Part shown: positions 6,433-7,694 of the stretch, in pieces
Numbering within the stretch: the first letter of the stretch is position 1
Layout: each line of letters begins with the position of its first letter
Source: Chloroflexota bacterium
Lineage (GTDB): Bacteria; Chloroflexota; Anaerolineae; Anaerolineales; UBA11579
Direction: 5' to 3'
Length of the DNA: 7,694 nt
Assembly: GCA_003486225.1 (NCBI GenBank)
Contig: DNGN01000270.1
Coordinates: forward strand, 3,202 to 10,895
Notes under the pieces: generated by a model
The model's input: the letters and a program-made list of their open reading frames with translations, nothing else
Databases searched by the model: none
What the model was told of the DNA's origin: nothing
Position numbers and translations under genes: made by a program

Positions 6433-7694
6433 TGGAAGCAAAGGGATTGCGGGCATTACGTGTAAGTTTGGCATCACCCGAAACGATCAAGAGTTGGTCT
6501 TATGGTGAGGTTTTGAAGCCAGAAACGATCAACTATCGTCGGCTTCGACCTGAGAAGGACGGGTTGTTCTGTGAAGCCATTTTTGGCCCACAACGAGATT
6601 GGCAGTGTTACTGTGGTAAATATAAGAATATTCGTTATAAGGGGATTGTATGTGATAAATGTGGGGTAGAGGTAACGCGTTCCTCCGTTCGACGCGAGCG
6701 CATGGGGCACATTGAGCTTGCAGCCCCCGTAGCCCACGTTTGGTACACTCGCCGGATTCCCTCCTACCTGGGGCAGTTGTTGGATATCTCCCGCCGCAAT
6801 TTGGATCGCGTGTTGTATTTTGCACAATATATTGTGACGTATGTGGATGAGGATGCACGCGAGAAGGCCTTGACCCGGCTGGATGAGGAAATTGCCGAAA
6901 TCGAATCGAATTATTCAGACCAGCTTTCCAACCAGATCAGTGAGATCGAGAGCGGCCGCGATGAGCGCTTGTTGGAATTGGATGCTCAGGCTGATCAGAT
7001 TGGCAAACGGTACGATGAAGAGTTGGCCGCCCGCCTGGATCCGGTGATCAAAGAAGGCCAGCGGCTGGAAGACCGTCTGCAGGAAGAAATCGGCAAAGCT
7101 GCCAAACAGGTGATCACCTTCTCGGCTACCGATATGGTGATTGTCGAAAAAGGTCAGGAGATCAGTAACAAGCACCTGGCAGATGTCCAGAATGTGGTCA
7201 AAAGTTATCTGGATGAGTTGGAAAAAGAAATCAATGCCAGCAAGCAGCGCGAGCTGGAACATATTAAATTGAATGTAGCCAGCACGAAAGCCGAAACCGA
7301 TATGGCGATCACTGAACTGCGCGCAAATGTGGACGAAGAGTCCATGGTTGTGCGCAACGAGAAGCTCTCCATGCGGGATGAACTGCTTGACCTGAAACCG
7401 ATGATGTTCCTGGGTGAGCACCGCTACCGCGAACTGCGCTCCCGCTGGGGGCAGGTATTCCGCGCAGATATGGGTGCAGAGGCTTTTTACGACATCCTGC
7501 GGCGGCTGGACCTGGATTCCCTGGCCAAGTCTCTCTGGCAAGAAGCCCGCAACTCTCGCAGCAAGCAGCGCCGCCGAAAAGCGACCAAACGCCTAAAAGT
7601 GGTGGAAGCCTTCCTGCGTTCTGGCAATCGCCCAGAGTGGATGATCCTGACAATTTTGCCGGTGATCCCGCCAGACCTGCGCCCAATGGTTCAG
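6432..7694 (+). CDS. rpoC: DNA-directed RNA polymerase subunit beta-prime (3' partial)
   Basis: The first 421 codons of the beta-prime subunit are present; the frame is still open at the window end. Recognisable parts in order: the N-terminal segment with [15 protein letters not shown] (13-27) and [23 protein letters not shown] (31-53); the zinc-binding region CYCGKYKN...CDKCGVEV with Cys59, Cys61, Cys74 and Cys77; the clamp segment [17 protein letters not shown] (89-105) and [11 protein letters not shown] (108-118); a long, charged helical insertion (about 138-322); then [21 protein letters not shown] (331-351); and the conserved [20 protein letters not shown] leading to [12 protein letters not shown] (387-421), just before the part that enters the active centre. 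The active-site NADFDGD motif is beyond the window. The start is supported by AGGAGG 8 bases upstream. rpoB, usually directly upstream, is absent here, and the gene has its own consensus promoter and long leader. Confidence 0.97.
   Translation, partial: MEAKGLRALRVSLASPETIKSWSYGEVLKPETINYRRLRPEKDGLFCEAIFGPQRDWQCYCGKYKNIRYKGIVCDKCGVEVTRSSVRRERMGHIELAAPVAHVWYTRRIPSYLGQLLDISRRNLDRVLYFAQYIVTYVDEDAREKALTRLDEEIAEIESNYSDQLSNQISEIESGRDERLLELDAQADQIGKRYDEELAARLDPVIKEGQRLEDRLQEEIGKAAKQVITFSATDMVIVEKGQEISNKHLADVQNVVKSYLDELEKEINASKQRELEHIKLNVASTKAETDMAITELRANVDEESMVVRNEKLSMRDELLDLKPMMFLGEHRYRELRSRWGQVFRADMGAEAFYDILRRLDLDSLAKSLWQEARNSRSKQRRRKATKRLKVVEAFLRSGNRPEWMILTILPVIPPDLRPMVQ

Noticed and set aside
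6915..7541. A 208-codon open frame on the minus strand opposite rpoC
   Set aside because: It lies entirely inside the conserved plus-strand rpoC frame; its composition reflects the reverse complement of the charged helical insert, and it has no recognisable domain.

Overview
This window looks like chromosomal DNA of a Chloroflexota bacterium, probably an Anaerolineae relative. The clues are the RpoC N-terminus with a long helical insertion, a very large multi-sensor histidine kinase, moderate GC content and the overall protein style. The assignment is an inference from protein features, not from a search. All supported genes lie on the plus strand, and nothing convincing is encoded on the minus strand. 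No rRNA, tRNA, CRISPR array, insertion sequence or integrase was seen.

Layout. (1) Bases 1-1254: the C-terminal 417 codons of a polytopic membrane protein whose start lies outside the window. Its C-terminal soluble part resembles GT-C/PMT-like membrane glycosyltransferase-related proteins. (2) 1288-1971: cytidylate kinase (cmk). (3) 1968-2666: a PlsC-type 1-acyl-glycerol-3-phosphate acyltransferase that overlaps cmk by 4 bases and has Glu in place of the usual Asp of the HX4D motif. These three genes are tightly packed and probably form one transcription unit for nucleotide, phospholipid and envelope metabolism. (4) 2667-2808: a gap with an A9 tract and a perfect extended -10 element, placed so that the next gene would have a very short leader without a Shine-Dalgarno site. 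(5) 2809-6096: a 1095-residue membrane histidine kinase with about seven N-terminal membrane segments, an extracellular dCACHE sensor, HAMP, GAF, PAS, HisKA and HATPase domains. No response regulator is adjacent within the window. (6) 6097-6431: a 335-base AT-rich regulatory region ahead of rpoC. (7) 6432-7694: the first 421 codons of rpoC (RNA polymerase beta-prime), cut by the window end.

The most interesting segment is the rpoC leader. A promoter identical to the sigma-70 consensus (TTGACA, 17-base spacer, TATAAT) should start RNA near 6203, giving a leader of about 230 bases. Inside the leader lies a long hairpin with U-runs at and after its base, which looks like an intrinsic terminator or attenuator. 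Its 3' arm can also form an alternative 8-pair helix with downstream sequence. Two short ORFs run through the leader and are joined end to end: the first stops on ATGA at the start of the second, and the second stops on TAATG at the rpoC start. Together these suggest attenuation or translation-coupled control of RNA polymerase synthesis. This is a hypothesis; short ORFs and overlaps can arise by chance.

A second point is that rpoC is preceded directly by the kinase and its own promoter rather than by rpoB, so beta and beta-prime synthesis may be controlled separately in this organism.
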